A stretch of 64,000 nucleotides of DNA, from positions 1,116,001-1,180,000 of the forward strand of contig NZ_CP074197.1 of assembly GCF_023921805.1 (NCBI RefSeq). The letters run 5' to 3'. The notes under the pieces were generated by a model. The model saw only the letters and a program-made list of their open reading frames with translations. It had not been told where the DNA came from and did not search any database. The stretch is from Ruminococcus sp. FMBCY1. GTDB taxonomy: Bacteria > Bacillota > Clostridia > Oscillospirales > Acutalibacteraceae. The stretch's first letter is position 1; each line of letters starts with the position of its first letter. The position numbers were made by a program, and so were the translations under genes. Positions 1-8,059 of this stretch are shown here, piece after piece.

Positions 1-888
1 TTCCGCAGATAATACGCAATTAGCACCGTCCGATACAGCTGTTACAACCTGTCTTAACTTTTTGGTACGAACATCACCTGCAACAAATATTCCGTTTGCC
101 GAAGTTACTCCGTCCTCATTTGCAACAATATAGCCGTTATTGTCAACTTCAACCAAATCCCTAAGAATTGCCGAATTAGGCACACTGCCGACTGCAACAA
201 AAACGCCGTCAACTTTGATTTCGGCTTCTGCGCCGTTTTTATCAACTGTAATCGACTCAACCTTATTACTGCCGTTAATCTTTTTTATCTGCGAATTAAG
301 CAATATTTCTACATTAGAAATATTTTCAACTTTTTGCTGTAAGGTTTTATTGGCTCTGAATTTATCTCTGCGATGAATAAGATAAACTTTTTTCGCAAAC
401 TTTGAAAGCAAAGCCGCATCGCCAAGTGCGGTATCTCCGCCGCCTGCAACAGCTGTGATTTTATCTTTATAAAATGCAGCGTCACAAACTGCGCAATACG
501 ATACTCCTCTGCCCGAAAACTCTTTTTCACCCTCAACCTGAAGTTTTCTGCGTTCCGTACCGACCGCATAAATTACAGTGTGAGTTTCTAATGAATTTCC
601 GTTGTCAAGTTCAATGCTGTAATCAGTTGTGTTTTTGCTGATTTTAACAGCCTCTCCCTCTATAAATTCAGTACCGAGGCTTTCTGCGTGTGATCTGAAC
701 TTTTCGCCCAAATCAAAGCCGTTTTCGCCGTATAATCCCGGGTAATTATCTACACGCTCGCTTTCTGAAATCTGACCTGTGCCAAGGTAGTTTTTCTCAA
801 CCACAACTGCCTTAAGTCCTGCTCGTTGAGCATAAATTGCCGAAGAAAGTCCTGCCGGACCGCTTCCGATAATAACTATGTCGTACAT
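1..888 (-). CDS. trxB: Thioredoxin reductase, 3' end cut by window edge
   Basis: FAD/NADPH-dependent reductase that keeps thioredoxin reduced. Reading leftward from ATG at 888, the protein starts MYDIVIIGSGPAGLSSAIYA, a GxGPAG dinucleotide-binding fold. The redox-active CxxC lies in SYCAVCDAAFY near residue 135, and the GGGDTA NADPH site follows. The C-terminal GD motif (FVAGDV) is present, so only the last few dozen residues are missing. AGGAGGG precedes the start by a few bases. It is the last visible gene of the leftward sulfur operon, 15 bp after the JAMM peptidase, and is a natural partner of the thioredoxin gene at 2343-2660. Confidence 0.93.
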   Translation of the reverse strand, partial: MYDIVIIGSGPAGLSSAIYAQRAGLKAVVVEKNYLGTGQISESERVDNYPGLYGENGFDLGEKFRSHAESLGTEFIEGEAVKISKNTTDYSIELDNGNSLETHTVIYAVGTERRKLQVEGEKEFSGRGVSYCAVCDAAFYKDKITAVAGGGDTALGDAALLSKFAKKVYLIHRRDKFRANKTLQQKVENISNVEILLNSQIKKINGSNKVESITVDKNGAEAEIKVDGVFVAVGSVPNSAILRDLVEVDNNGYIVANEDGVTSANGIFVAGDVRTKKLRQVVTAVSDGANCVLSAE

Positions 889-903
889 AATTTCCCTCCT
901 TGT

Positions 904-1314
904 TTAGTAAATAACCAATTCTTCCTTTTCTGAAGCTGTGCCGTTGATTTTAAATGAATTTAGCACGGGATTTTCTCTGTCCATAAGTGACAAAATCATA
1001 TAGCTTGCCTTGCTGTCATATGCAAGTCGCTTGTCCTCATCCGACGGTCTTGACGGAGATTCGGGATGTGAATGCCAGTTACCGAGCGGTACAAAACCGT
1101 TCTGTCGCATATCCTTTACCGCCGCAAGCTGTTCCTTTGGGTCAAGCGAAAAATGCTCGTTTGAATGGTCGATGTTTGAAAGAAGATAAACTTTTTTAAT
1201 CTCCTTGTTTTCGCCGTCAACCGTACCCGCAATCAATCCGCAAGCCTCGTTAGGCAGCTCACTTTCTGCGTGAGCCACAATTTTATTATAATCAGCTTTT
1301 GATAATTTAATCAT
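904..1314 (-). CDS. hcyD: JAMM/Mov34 metallopeptidase, HcyD-like processing protease of the sulfur carrier
   Basis: A 136-residue stand-alone JAB1/MPN domain. The zinc site is complete: Glu23, then H81-S-H83 followed by S91 and D94 in the canonical HxHx7Sx2D spacing. Bacterial members next to ThiS/MoaD-like carriers remove residues beyond the C-terminal Gly-Gly so that the E1-like enzyme can adenylate it. The carrier encoded at 2123-2329 does have residues after its Gly-Gly. The start codon overlaps the stop of the E1-like gene (ATGA), which implies translational coupling. The hcyD name follows the Wolinella homocysteine system. The role here is inferred from motif and context. Confidence 0.85.
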   Translation of the reverse strand: MIKLSKADYNKIVAHAESELPNEACGLIAGTVDGENKEIKKVYLLSNIDHSNEHFSLDPKEQLAAVKDMRQNGFVPLGNWHSHPESPSRPSDEDKRLAYDSKASYMILSLMDRENPVLNSFKINGTASEKEELVIY

Positions 1315-2123
1315 AAATGAACACCGTCACATTCTGCCTGTTCGTAATCTATAAGCTCGGTAATTGTAGGATGATCACCGCAAACCGCACAATTATGTGT
1401 ATTTGACGGAAGTTTTATCTTACGAAATTCCATTTTGAGTGCATCGTATGTAAGTAAATATCCTGTGAGTAAATCACCCTTGCCGAGAATATACTTAATA
1501 GCCTCCATTGCCTGCAAACTGCCGATAACACCGCCCATTGCTCCGATTACACCCGCTTGCTTACAAGTAGGAACTGCGTCCTTTGGCGGTGGGTTTTTAA
1601 ATACACAACGGTAGCAAGGACCTTCACCGGGCACATATGTCATAAGCTGTCCCTGAAATCTGATAATACCTGCGTGTGAAAAAGGTTTTTTAGCCATTAC
1701 GCAAGCGTCATTTATAAGAAACTTTGCCGGGAAATTATCGGTACCGTCAATGATGAAATCGTAATCTTTGATAAGGTCCATAATATTTTCACTTGTAACA
1801 AAGGTATGGTAAGTTTTTACCGTAACATCGGGATTCATAGCCTCCATAGTTTCCTTTGCCGATTCTACCTTTGGCTTGCCTACATCTTTTGTAGCGTGAA
1901 TAATCTGGCGCTGAAGATTTGAAAGGTCAACCTCGTCAGCATCGGCAATACCGATTGTACCGATACCGGCAGCGGCAAGATACATTGCTACTGGTGCACC
2001 GAGTCCGCCTGCACCGATTATAAGCACTTTTGCGTTAAGCAACTTTTTCTGTCCCTTTGCACCAACCTCTTTGAGAATGATGTGACGGGAATAACGCTCA
2101 AGCTGTTCGTTAGTAAATGCCAT
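1311..2123 (-). CDS. hcyF: ThiF/MoeB/HesA-type E1-like adenylyltransferase (HcyF-like)
   Basis: A 270-residue enzyme that adenylates the C-terminal glycine of a ubiquitin-like sulfur carrier as the step before thiocarboxylate formation. The nucleotide loop is GAGGLG at residues 37-42. Two zinc-binding CxxC pairs are visible (C170/C173 and C245/C248), and a candidate active-site cysteine is C187 in VPTCKQ. It lacks the rhodanese tail of MoeB/MOCS3 proteins, so sulfur probably arrives from another protein such as the TusA-like product or directly from sulfide. Its ATG overlaps the carrier stop codon (TAATG). Thiamine or molybdopterin roles are unlikely because no thi or moa genes are present. 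Confidence 0.88.
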   Translation of the reverse strand: MAFTNEQLERYSRHIILKEVGAKGQKKLLNAKVLIIGAGGLGAPVAMYLAAAGIGTIGIADADEVDLSNLQRQIIHATKDVGKPKVESAKETMEAMNPDVTVKTYHTFVTSENIMDLIKDYDFIIDGTDNFPAKFLINDACVMAKKPFSHAGIIRFQGQLMTYVPGEGPCYRCVFKNPPPKDAVPTCKQAGVIGAMGGVIGSLQAMEAIKYILGKGDLLTGYLLTYDALKMEFRKIKLPSNTHNCAVCGDHPTITELIDYEQAECDGVHL

Positions 2124-2329
2124 TACTGACCGCCTCCCATGAAATAAAGAAATTCAACTACATCGCCGTCCTTGAGTACGGTTTCTTCAAAAGTACCGCT
2201 TGCAAGAAATTCGTCGTTTACACTTACTGTTACATACTCCGGTGTTTCTACATCTTCGTCAATAATAAGCTGTGCTACTGTAAGTCCTTCTGCTACTTCT
2301 TTTTTATTACCTGCAACTGTGATTGTCAT
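2123..2329 (-). CDS. hcyS: ThiS/MoaD-like sulfur carrier protein (HcyS-like)
   Basis: A 68-residue beta-grasp protein beginning MTITVAGNKKEVAEG and ending FMGGGQ. The start at 2329 is chosen over one ten codons upstream because an AAAGGGG site sits correctly before it. Mature carriers end in Gly-Gly, which is converted to a thiocarboxylate. Here there is at least one residue after the glycine run, so a protease is needed, and a JAMM peptidase is in the same operon. Together with metY this matches the Wolinella HcyS route, in which HcyS-thiocarboxylate donates sulfur to O-acetylhomoserine. Exactly which glycine becomes terminal cannot be told from the sequence. Confidence 0.85.
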   Translation of the reverse strand: MTITVAGNKKEVAEGLTVAQLIIDEDVETPEYVTVSVNDEFLASGTFEETVLKDGDVVEFLYFMGGGQ

Positions 2330-2342
2330 AATAATAACCCCT

Positions 2343-2660
2343 TTAAACTGATTTTTCAATAACTTCTTTAATTTCTGCTTGTTTTACTGCGCCTCGCAGT
2401 CTTGAAACCTCTTCGCCGTTTTTAAAAAATACCAAAGTCGGCGCTGCCTGTACCTCGTATTTTTCGGCAAGCTCTGAATCAAAATTTATATTGATTTTAA
2501 CAATTTTGAGCTTTTCGGCATATTCTTCTTCAAGTGCGAAAAGTACCGGTGAAAGTCTTTTACAAGGCACACAGCTGTCTGAATAAAAATCAGCGAGTAC
2601 AGTTTTATCTGCCTGTAAAACTTCTTTTTCAAAATTGTCTTTACTGATTCTTGTCGGCAT
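2343..2660 (-). CDS. Thioredoxin
   Basis: A 105-residue single-domain thioredoxin with active site C30-VP-C33 (usual thioredoxin is CGPC) and the conserved cis-proline region APTLVFF. It sits between the tusA-like and carrier genes, one base after the former, and thioredoxin reductase is the last visible gene of the operon. A dedicated thioredoxin/reductase pair would supply electrons for thiol or persulfide release in this pathway (inference). Confidence 0.92.
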   Translation of the reverse strand: MPTRISKDNFEKEVLQADKTVLADFYSDSCVPCKRLSPVLFALEEEYAEKLKIVKININFDSELAEKYEVQAAPTLVFFKNGEEVSRLRGAVKQAEIKEVIEKSV

Positions 2661-2906
2661 TTAATCACCAACCTTTTTAACTATAAGATTATAAGTACCG
2701 TCCTCGTTATCAATGAGTTTTAAAATTTTGTGACCCTCTTCCTTGATACTTCTCGGAACATTCTGTACAGGTTCACCGTCATTCATTTTAACACTTAAAA
2801 TCTGACCGTCGTCAAGCTCCTCAAGAGCAACCTTTGCCTTAACAAATGTTGTCGGGCAGACAACATCGGTAATATCTACTGTATCGTCAATAATAAAATC
2901 AGCCAT
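2661..2906 (-). CDS. TusA/SirA-like sulfurtransferase
   Basis: An 81-residue TusA-family protein. The start at 2906 has a GGAGG site; a longer reading adds nine residues but has no such signal. The family CPxP-type motif appears as DVVCPTTF with persulfide-forming Cys17; the usual proline after the next residue is replaced. TusA proteins relay sulfane sulfur between proteins. In the operon it follows sulfite reductase, overlapping its end by 8 bp, which suggests it accepts the product sulfur for delivery to the carrier protein. Confidence 0.85.
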   Translation of the reverse strand: MADFIIDDTVDITDVVCPTTFVKAKVALEELDDGQILSVKMNDGEPVQNVPRSIKEEGHKILKLIDNEDGTYNLIVKKVGD

Positions 2907-3759
2907 TGTATGCCTCCAATATCTTCTCTTCAAATTTTTCTCTGCCTACTCTGTCGATTGTGAACTTAAAGCGTTCGCTCGGCTTTGCATTTTCTTCAAA
3001 GAAATTAACAGCCGCATCACAGATTTTCAAAAGTTTTTCTTTATCTTCAACAAAAGGAATGATTGTTTCACCTTTGTTAATTGAGTTGCCGAAAAGTCCG
3101 CCGAATGAAACTATGTAACCGTGAACGGTATCCCAAGCGTCGGTCGGGCAAGCCTTATAGCATCTTCCGCAGAAATTACATTTTGACTTGTCAACGGAAA
3201 TTTTTCCGTCCTCAAGAGTGATAGCACCCTGTCGGCAAGCCTTTACGCAAACGCCGCAACCTATACAGTCACTTTCTCTCCAGTCAACCTTTATTCCGCC
3301 CTTAATTCCCAGGTCGTTTTCCTCTGACTTAAGGCAGTTGTTCTGACATCCTGTAATACCGAATTTAAATTTATGCGGAAGTTCTTTTGCAAAATATCTG
3401 TCGTCAAGTTCTTTTGCAAGTGAATATGTATCAATACAACCGCTCGGGCAAATTGCCTGTCCCTGACAAGCTGTAATTGTTCTTACTCTCGGACCGCATA
3501 CACCGGGTTCAACATCGCCCTCGGCAAGTGCCGCCTTTACATTTTCAACATCGTCAAGTTTAATAAACGGAATTTCAACACTTTGTCTTGAGGTAAGATG
3601 CACATAGCCGTCACCGAAATTTTCTGCTACTTCTGCAATCTTGGCAAGTTGTTTTGCCGTAAGATTTCCGCCTACCACTCTTAAACGAAGGGAAAAATTA
3701 TCTTTTTGTTTTTGGCGCATAAATCCGCCTTTTTTAAATGTTGAATAATCAACTGCCAT
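2899..3759 (-). CDS. Siroheme/4Fe-4S sulfite reductase with ferredoxin domain (AsrC-like)
   Basis: A 286-residue nitrite/sulfite reductase-type protein. After an N-terminal ferredoxin-like half domain come the siroheme/4Fe-4S ligands C98-x5-C104 and C138-x3-C142. Two further 4Fe-4S motifs follow, C165/168/171/175 and C194/197/200/204. This short architecture resembles the catalytic subunit of anaerobic sulfite reductase, yet no asrA or asrB is adjacent, so the electron donor is probably a ferredoxin. It reduces sulfite to sulfide for assimilation. Siroheme is supplied by the operon at 5813-12146. A dissimilatory role is less likely given metY in front. Confidence 0.88.
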   Translation of the reverse strand: MAVDYSTFKKGGFMRQKQKDNFSLRLRVVGGNLTAKQLAKIAEVAENFGDGYVHLTSRQSVEIPFIKLDDVENVKAALAEGDVEPGVCGPRVRTITACQGQAICPSGCIDTYSLAKELDDRYFAKELPHKFKFGITGCQNNCLKSEENDLGIKGGIKVDWRESDCIGCGVCVKACRQGAITLEDGKISVDKSKCNFCGRCYKACPTDAWDTVHGYIVSFGGLFGNSINKGETIIPFVEDKEKLLKICDAAVNFFEENAKPSERFKFTIDRVGREKFEEKILEAYNG

Positions 3760-3775
3760 TGTGAATCCCCCAAAA

Positions 3776-5008
3776 CTAATTGTTTATTTTACTTATTGCA
3801 TTTCCGAAGTCCTCAATCAGATCTGCAATGTCCTCTATACCGACGCTGATTCGGATTGTATCGTCAAACACACCTGCGTTCTCTTTCTGCTGTTCTGTAC
3901 TGTGTGCGTAAATTGTGCTTGACGGATGAATTACCAATGTTCGTGTGTCACCGATATTTGTAGCGTTGGTTGCAAACTTCAAATTATTTATAAGTTCAAA
4001 GGCTTTTTCTTTACTGCCGGCTCTTATTGTAAGAATCGCACCGCCTTTGCCTTTTAAAAGTTTTTGTGTAAGTGCGTAATACTCTGAACTTTCAAGTGCC
4101 GGGTAATTAACCTCAATATCTTTACAGGTTTCAAAAAATTGTGCAAGTTTCAATGCGTTGCTGCAAAGACACTCCATTCTCAGTCCCAATGTTTCAAGAC
4201 CGACAGAATTTAAAAATGCATTAAACGGAGCAAGACAACAACCGAAGTTTCGCCATATACCGTTTCGCAGTTTTGCAAGATACGAAAGTTTACCGTATTT
4301 TTTGTATTCTTTCATACCTTTGAATTTCTCTGTATCCCATTCAAATTTACCGCTGTCAATTATTATACCGCTGATTGCGTTTCCGCCGCCGTTAATATAC
4401 TTTGAAGTTGAATGAACAACAATGTCAGCACCGAAATCAATCGGGTGAACAAGATACGGTGTTGCCGTGATGCTGTCTATAATAAGAGGTATATTGTATC
4501 TGTGTGCAAGATTTGATACTGCCTCAATATCCACAATATCGAGTTTCGGATTGCCGATAAGTTCCGCAAACACTGCTCTTGTGCGCTCGTTGATAAGCGG
4601 TTCAACATTCTGCGGTGTAACCTCGTCTGCAAAGTGAGCGGTTATGCCGAATGCCTCCAAATCCTTTAACAAATCAATAGTTCCGCCAAAAAGACCTGCG
4701 CCTACTATTATTTCGTCACCGGACTCCAATATATTAAGAAGTGCCATTGTAACTGCTGCCATACCTGACGAACACGCAACAGCACCTGAACCGTTTTCAA
4801 GGGCGGCAATTCTTGCCTCAAAAGAAGCCACCGTAGGATTGCCTATTCTTGAATAAGCATATCCGGGCGCTTTGTTGTTGAACACTTTTTCAAGCTGTTC
4901 GGCAGAGCTGTGCGAAAAAGCACTTACCTGATAAATAGGAGTCATAGTAGAGCCCGACGCCTTATCACCGCTAAAATTTTTGTGCAATAACGCTGTATTA
5001 AACTCCAT
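3776..5008 (-). CDS. metY: O-acetylhomoserine sulfhydrylase
   Basis: A 410-residue Cys/Met-metabolism PLP enzyme. The Schiff-base lysine is K203 in VVHSTSKYINGGG, and the family features SRIGNPTV and SGMAAVTMALL are present. It makes homocysteine from O-acetylhomoserine using either sulfide or, in the Wolinella system, a protein thiocarboxylate. It is the first gene of the operon, 16 bp before the sulfite reductase, and is driven by the strong promoter at 5089-5117. The company of a complete carrier/E1/JAMM set argues for the thiocarboxylate donor. Confidence 0.92.
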   Translation of the reverse strand: MEFNTALLHKNFSGDKASGSTMTPIYQVSAFSHSSAEQLEKVFNNKAPGYAYSRIGNPTVASFEARIAALENGSGAVACSSGMAAVTMALLNILESGDEIIVGAGLFGGTIDLLKDLEAFGITAHFADEVTPQNVEPLINERTRAVFAELIGNPKLDIVDIEAVSNLAHRYNIPLIIDSITATPYLVHPIDFGADIVVHSTSKYINGGGNAISGIIIDSGKFEWDTEKFKGMKEYKKYGKLSYLAKLRNGIWRNFGCCLAPFNAFLNSVGLETLGLRMECLCSNALKLAQFFETCKDIEVNYPALESSEYYALTQKLLKGKGGAILTIRAGSKEKAFELINNLKFATNATNIGDTRTLVIHPSSTIYAHSTEQQKENAGVFDDTIRISVGIEDIADLIEDFGNAISKINN

Positions 5009-5088
5009 AAGCTTCCCATCCCTTTTAAATCATATTTGCTTAGTCAATGCTTATCCTGCAAAAGCTTATCTGCAAGATGATACTGTAG

Positions 5089-5117
5089 ATTATAACGCAT
5101 TTAACTTAGTATTTCAA
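5089..5117 (-). promoter_or_regulatory. metY operon promoter with candidate operator in the spacer
   Basis: On the minus strand TTGAAA is followed after exactly 17 bp by TATAAT, placing transcription start near 5082 and leaving a leader of about 75 nt. The spacer contains AATACTAAG (5105-5113 on the other strand), which recurs in the hemA promoter spacer. A binding site there would block RNA polymerase. Confidence 0.8.
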
Positions 5118-5210
5118 TAGGTTTTGTAGGATTTTCCCTGTTTTACAAATTTTATTCCATATTATTCTAAAATCTGTCATTATATACAATACATATTTAT
5201 TTGGTAAGTA

Positions 5211-5239
5211 TTGATTTTTTCCTTAAAAAATGTTAATCT
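5211..5239 (+). promoter_or_regulatory. Possible promoter of the Rrf2 regulator
   Basis: TTGATT and TAATCT are separated by 17 bp, a weak match. The nonamer GCTTAGTCA occurs at 5251-5259 just downstream and again at 5038-5046 near metY, so the intergenic region carries repeated candidate regulator sites. Confidence 0.4.
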
Positions 5240-5313
5240 ATATTTAATACGCTTAGTCAGGCATATTCTGCTCCAAAACAGGCTTTTCTTCTGTATAAGG
5301 GGCTGATTATTAA

Positions 5314-5757
5314 TTGAAAATATCAACAAAAGTTGAATTTGGCATTATGGCGATAATCGACATAGCGGTTTATTCTCAAAACGGCTGTTCGGTCACCGCT
5401 CCCGATATTGCCAAAAGGCACAATATATCTAAAAAATATCTTGAACAAATACTGCCGTCCCTCACCTCTGCAAACCTTATTCGTGGACAAAAGGGACTTA
5501 ACGGCGGTTATGTAGTTGCAAGAGATTTGAGTAAAATTACTTTTAAAGACATATTAAACGCTCTTGACACAAGGGTGCTTAATGATGTTTATTTTGACAG
5601 CAGAGATAAAAACGATATGATGACGGAACTTATAAACGACAGATTGTGGAGCGCAATGTCATCATACCTGCAAAACTATGCCGAAAGTATAACTCTGGCA
5701 GAAATTACGGAACATTACAAACAAAACGAAATTATTGCACAGGCTAAGGCTGTGTAA
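5314..5757 (+). CDS. Rrf2-family transcriptional regulator (CymR-like)
   Basis: A 147-residue Rrf2 winged-helix protein. The start is TTG at 5314 with AAGGGG upstream. The recognition region runs through IAKRHNISKKYLEQILPSL, and the wing carries the family GGY motif (GLNGGYVVAR). The three clustered cysteines that hold a Fe-S cluster in IscR/NsrR are absent; the only cysteine is C25. It therefore resembles CymR, the cysteine-metabolism repressor, rather than an Fe-S sensor. It is divergent from metY and convergent with the siroheme operon, the expected position for their regulator. Confidence 0.85.
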   Translation: MKISTKVEFGIMAIIDIAVYSQNGCSVTAPDIAKRHNISKKYLEQILPSLTSANLIRGQKGLNGGYVVARDLSKITFKDILNALDTRVLNDVYFDSRDKNDMMTELINDRLWSAMSSYLQNYAESITLAEITEHYKQNEIIAQAKAV

Positions 5758-5766
5758 TAAAGAAAA

Positions 5767-5800
5767 AAAGTGCAGCAAGATTATAGAATTGCTGCACTTT
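5767..5800. terminator. Bidirectional terminator between rrf2 and hemL
   Basis: A 12-bp perfect stem (AAAGTGCAGCAA and its complement) with a 10-nt loop, and A- and T-runs on both sides. It serves the regulator on the plus strand and hemL on the minus strand. Confidence 0.9.
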
Positions 5801-5812
5801 TTCTTTTCGTTA

Positions 5813-7075
5813 TTATTCTAAACTTTTGATTGCATTGATTGTTTTATCTATATCCTCATCGGTATGTGCAAACGAAACAAACATTGCCTCAAACTGTGAC
5901 GGAGCTGTATATATTCCGTTGTCCTGCATATGTCTGAAATATTCGGCAAATCGGGCAGTATCGGCAGTTTTGGCTGTATCATAATCTTTTACCTTTTCAT
6001 TGGTAAAGAAAACCGTCATAATTGAACCTACACGATTCACATTCATTCCCGATTCTTGCATGGCATTTTCAAGCTGCAATGAAATTTTCTCAAGCCTTGT
6101 ATAAATTTCAGCTTCGTTTTCCTCAAGGATTTTTAAGGTTTCAATTCCCGCACTTACGGCAACGGGATTACCTGAAAGTGTGCCTGCCTGATACACCGAA
6201 CCGAGCGGAGCAACGCACTGCATAACTTCTTTTTTACCGCCGTACACAGCCAAAGGCATACCTCCGCCTACAATTTTGCCAAGTGTGGTAAGGTCTGGTT
6301 TAACATTGTAATATTTTTGAGCACCGCCAATGCTAAGTCGAAAACCCGTAATAACTTCGTCAAAAATAAGCAGAGAATTATATTTTAGCGTAATATCTCT
6401 CAAAAACCGTAAAAAGCCCTCCTGCGGCGGTACAACACCCATATTGGCGGCACAAGGCTCTACAATAACGCAGGCAATATCATCACCGTGCTCCTCAAAA
6501 AGTTTTTCTACCGACTCTTTATTATTGTATTTTGCAAGCAGGGTATTATCCGTATATCCTTTAGGAACACCTGCACTGTCGGGGATAGAATTGGTAAGAA
6601 GTCCTGAACCCGATTTTACAAGCAGACCGTCCGAATGACCGTGATAGCAACCCTCAAACTTAACTATTTTATCTCTCTTTGTATAACCCCTTGCGGCACG
6701 GATTGCACTCATAACCGCCTCTGTACCCGAATTTACAAGTCTTAACATTTCCATTGACGGAAAATGCTTTTTTATAAGTTTTGCAAGTTCGATTTCTCCG
6801 CTGTGACAAGCGCCGAATGTAAGTCCTCTTTGACAGGTTTCGGTTACTGCATTTATAACTCTTTCGTTAGCGTGTCCGAGAATATTCGGACCCCATGAGC
6901 AAATATAATCGATGTATTCGTTGCCGTCGACATCATAGATTTTTGAACCCTTTGCGTGGTCGATGAACAACGGCGCTCTGCCAACCGCACGGCACGCACG
7001 AACAGGGCTGTTTACTCCTCCGGGCATAAAATTTTGAGCTTGGGCATAAAACTTTTCCGAATTTTGAATATTCAT
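5813..7075 (-). CDS. hemL: Glutamate-1-semialdehyde 2,1-aminomutase
   Basis: Converts glutamate-1-semialdehyde to 5-aminolevulinate. It is a class III PLP protein of 420 residues. The catalytic lysine lies in TTLGKIVGGGMPLA, and the family hallmark PGGVNSPVRA is at the N terminus. The start at 7075 is preferred because the GTG three codons upstream lies within the AGAGGTGG ribosome binding site. It is the last gene of the siroheme operon, 12 bp after hemB. Confidence 0.96.
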   Translation of the reverse strand: MNIQNSEKFYAQAQNFMPGGVNSPVRACRAVGRAPLFIDHAKGSKIYDVDGNEYIDYICSWGPNILGHANERVINAVTETCQRGLTFGACHSGEIELAKLIKKHFPSMEMLRLVNSGTEAVMSAIRAARGYTKRDKIVKFEGCYHGHSDGLLVKSGSGLLTNSIPDSAGVPKGYTDNTLLAKYNNKESVEKLFEEHGDDIACVIVEPCAANMGVVPPQEGFLRFLRDITLKYNSLLIFDEVITGFRLSIGGAQKYYNVKPDLTTLGKIVGGGMPLAVYGGKKEVMQCVAPLGSVYQAGTLSGNPVAVSAGIETLKILEENEAEIYTRLEKISLQLENAMQESGMNVNRVGSIMTVFFTNEKVKDYDTAKTADTARFAEYFRHMQDNGIYTAPSQFEAMFVSFAHTDEDIDKTINAIKSLE

Positions 7076-7087
7076 TTTTGCCACCTC

Positions 7088-8059
7088 TTACTTGTAAAAT
7101 TCGTCAATCCACTTTGCGGCGTCAAGTGCGTGATATGTAATTATAATATCCGCACCCGCCCTTTTCATAGCGATTAGATTTTCGGAAACGACTTTCTTTT
7201 CGTCTATCCAACCTTTTTCTGCCGCTGCCTTTACCATCGCATATTCGCCGCTGACATTGTACACTACAAGCGGTAAATCAAAACGCTCTCTTGCGGCTTT
7301 TACAACATCAAGATACGCAAGCGCAGGCTTTACCATAACCATATCTGTGCCCTCTTCTATATCGTCTTCAATCTCTCGCAATGCCTCTTTGCCGTTTGCA
7401 TAGTCCATCTGATAGCTTTTTCTATCGCCGAATTCAGGTGCGGACTCGGCGGCATCTCTGAACGGTGAATAATATGCAGACGCAAACTTTGCACTGTAAG
7501 AAAGTATAGGAGTATCTGCAAAGCCGTTTTCATCAAGAGCATTTCTGATTGCAGACACTCTGCCGTCCATCATATCTGACGGAGCAATAATGTCCGCACC
7601 TGCCTTTGCAAGGCTTACCGCCATTCTTGAAAGCAGCGGCAGGGTTTCGTCGTTCAATATTTTATGACCGCATACAACACCGCAATGTCCGTGACTTGTA
7701 TATTCGCAAAGACACACATCGGCAATTATAAGCATTGACGGATATTTAACTTTTATATATCGGATAGCCTGCTGGGTAATTCCGTTTTCGTCATAAGCGC
7801 CGCTTGCAAGCTCGTCCTTGTGTTTCGGAATACCGAAAATTAATATTCCCGCAATCGAACTCTCACTTATTTCCGCTAAAATTTCATCTAATCTGTCAAG
7901 TGAATACTGATAAACATTTGGCATAGATTCCACGGGCTTTTTTATATTTTCGCCCTCGGCAACAAAAATCGGGTAAATAAGGTCTTTCTTATCTACTCTT
8001 GTTTCACGCACAAGACTGCGTATACTTTCATTTGATCTCAGTCGTCTGAATCTTCTCAT
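7088..8059 (-). CDS. hemB: Porphobilinogen synthase (5-aminolevulinate dehydratase)
   Basis: Condenses two 5-aminolevulinate molecules to porphobilinogen. The 323-residue protein has the cysteine-rich metal site ([15 protein letters not shown]), so it is a zinc-type enzyme. The two active-site lysines lie in [11 protein letters not shown] and [12 protein letters not shown]. Its ATG overlaps the stop of the cobA-hemD fusion gene (TAATG). Confidence 0.96.
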   Translation of the reverse strand: MRRFRRLRSNESIRSLVRETRVDKKDLIYPIFVAEGENIKKPVESMPNVYQYSLDRLDEILAEISESSIAGILIFGIPKHKDELASGAYDENGITQQAIRYIKVKYPSMLIIADVCLCEYTSHGHCGVVCGHKILNDETLPLLSRMAVSLAKAGADIIAPSDMMDGRVSAIRNALDENGFADTPILSYSAKFASAYYSPFRDAAESAPEFGDRKSYQMDYANGKEALREIEDDIEEGTDMVMVKPALAYLDVVKAARERFDLPLVVYNVSGEYAMVKAAAEKGWIDEKKVVSENLIAMKRAGADIIITYHALDAAKWIDEFYK

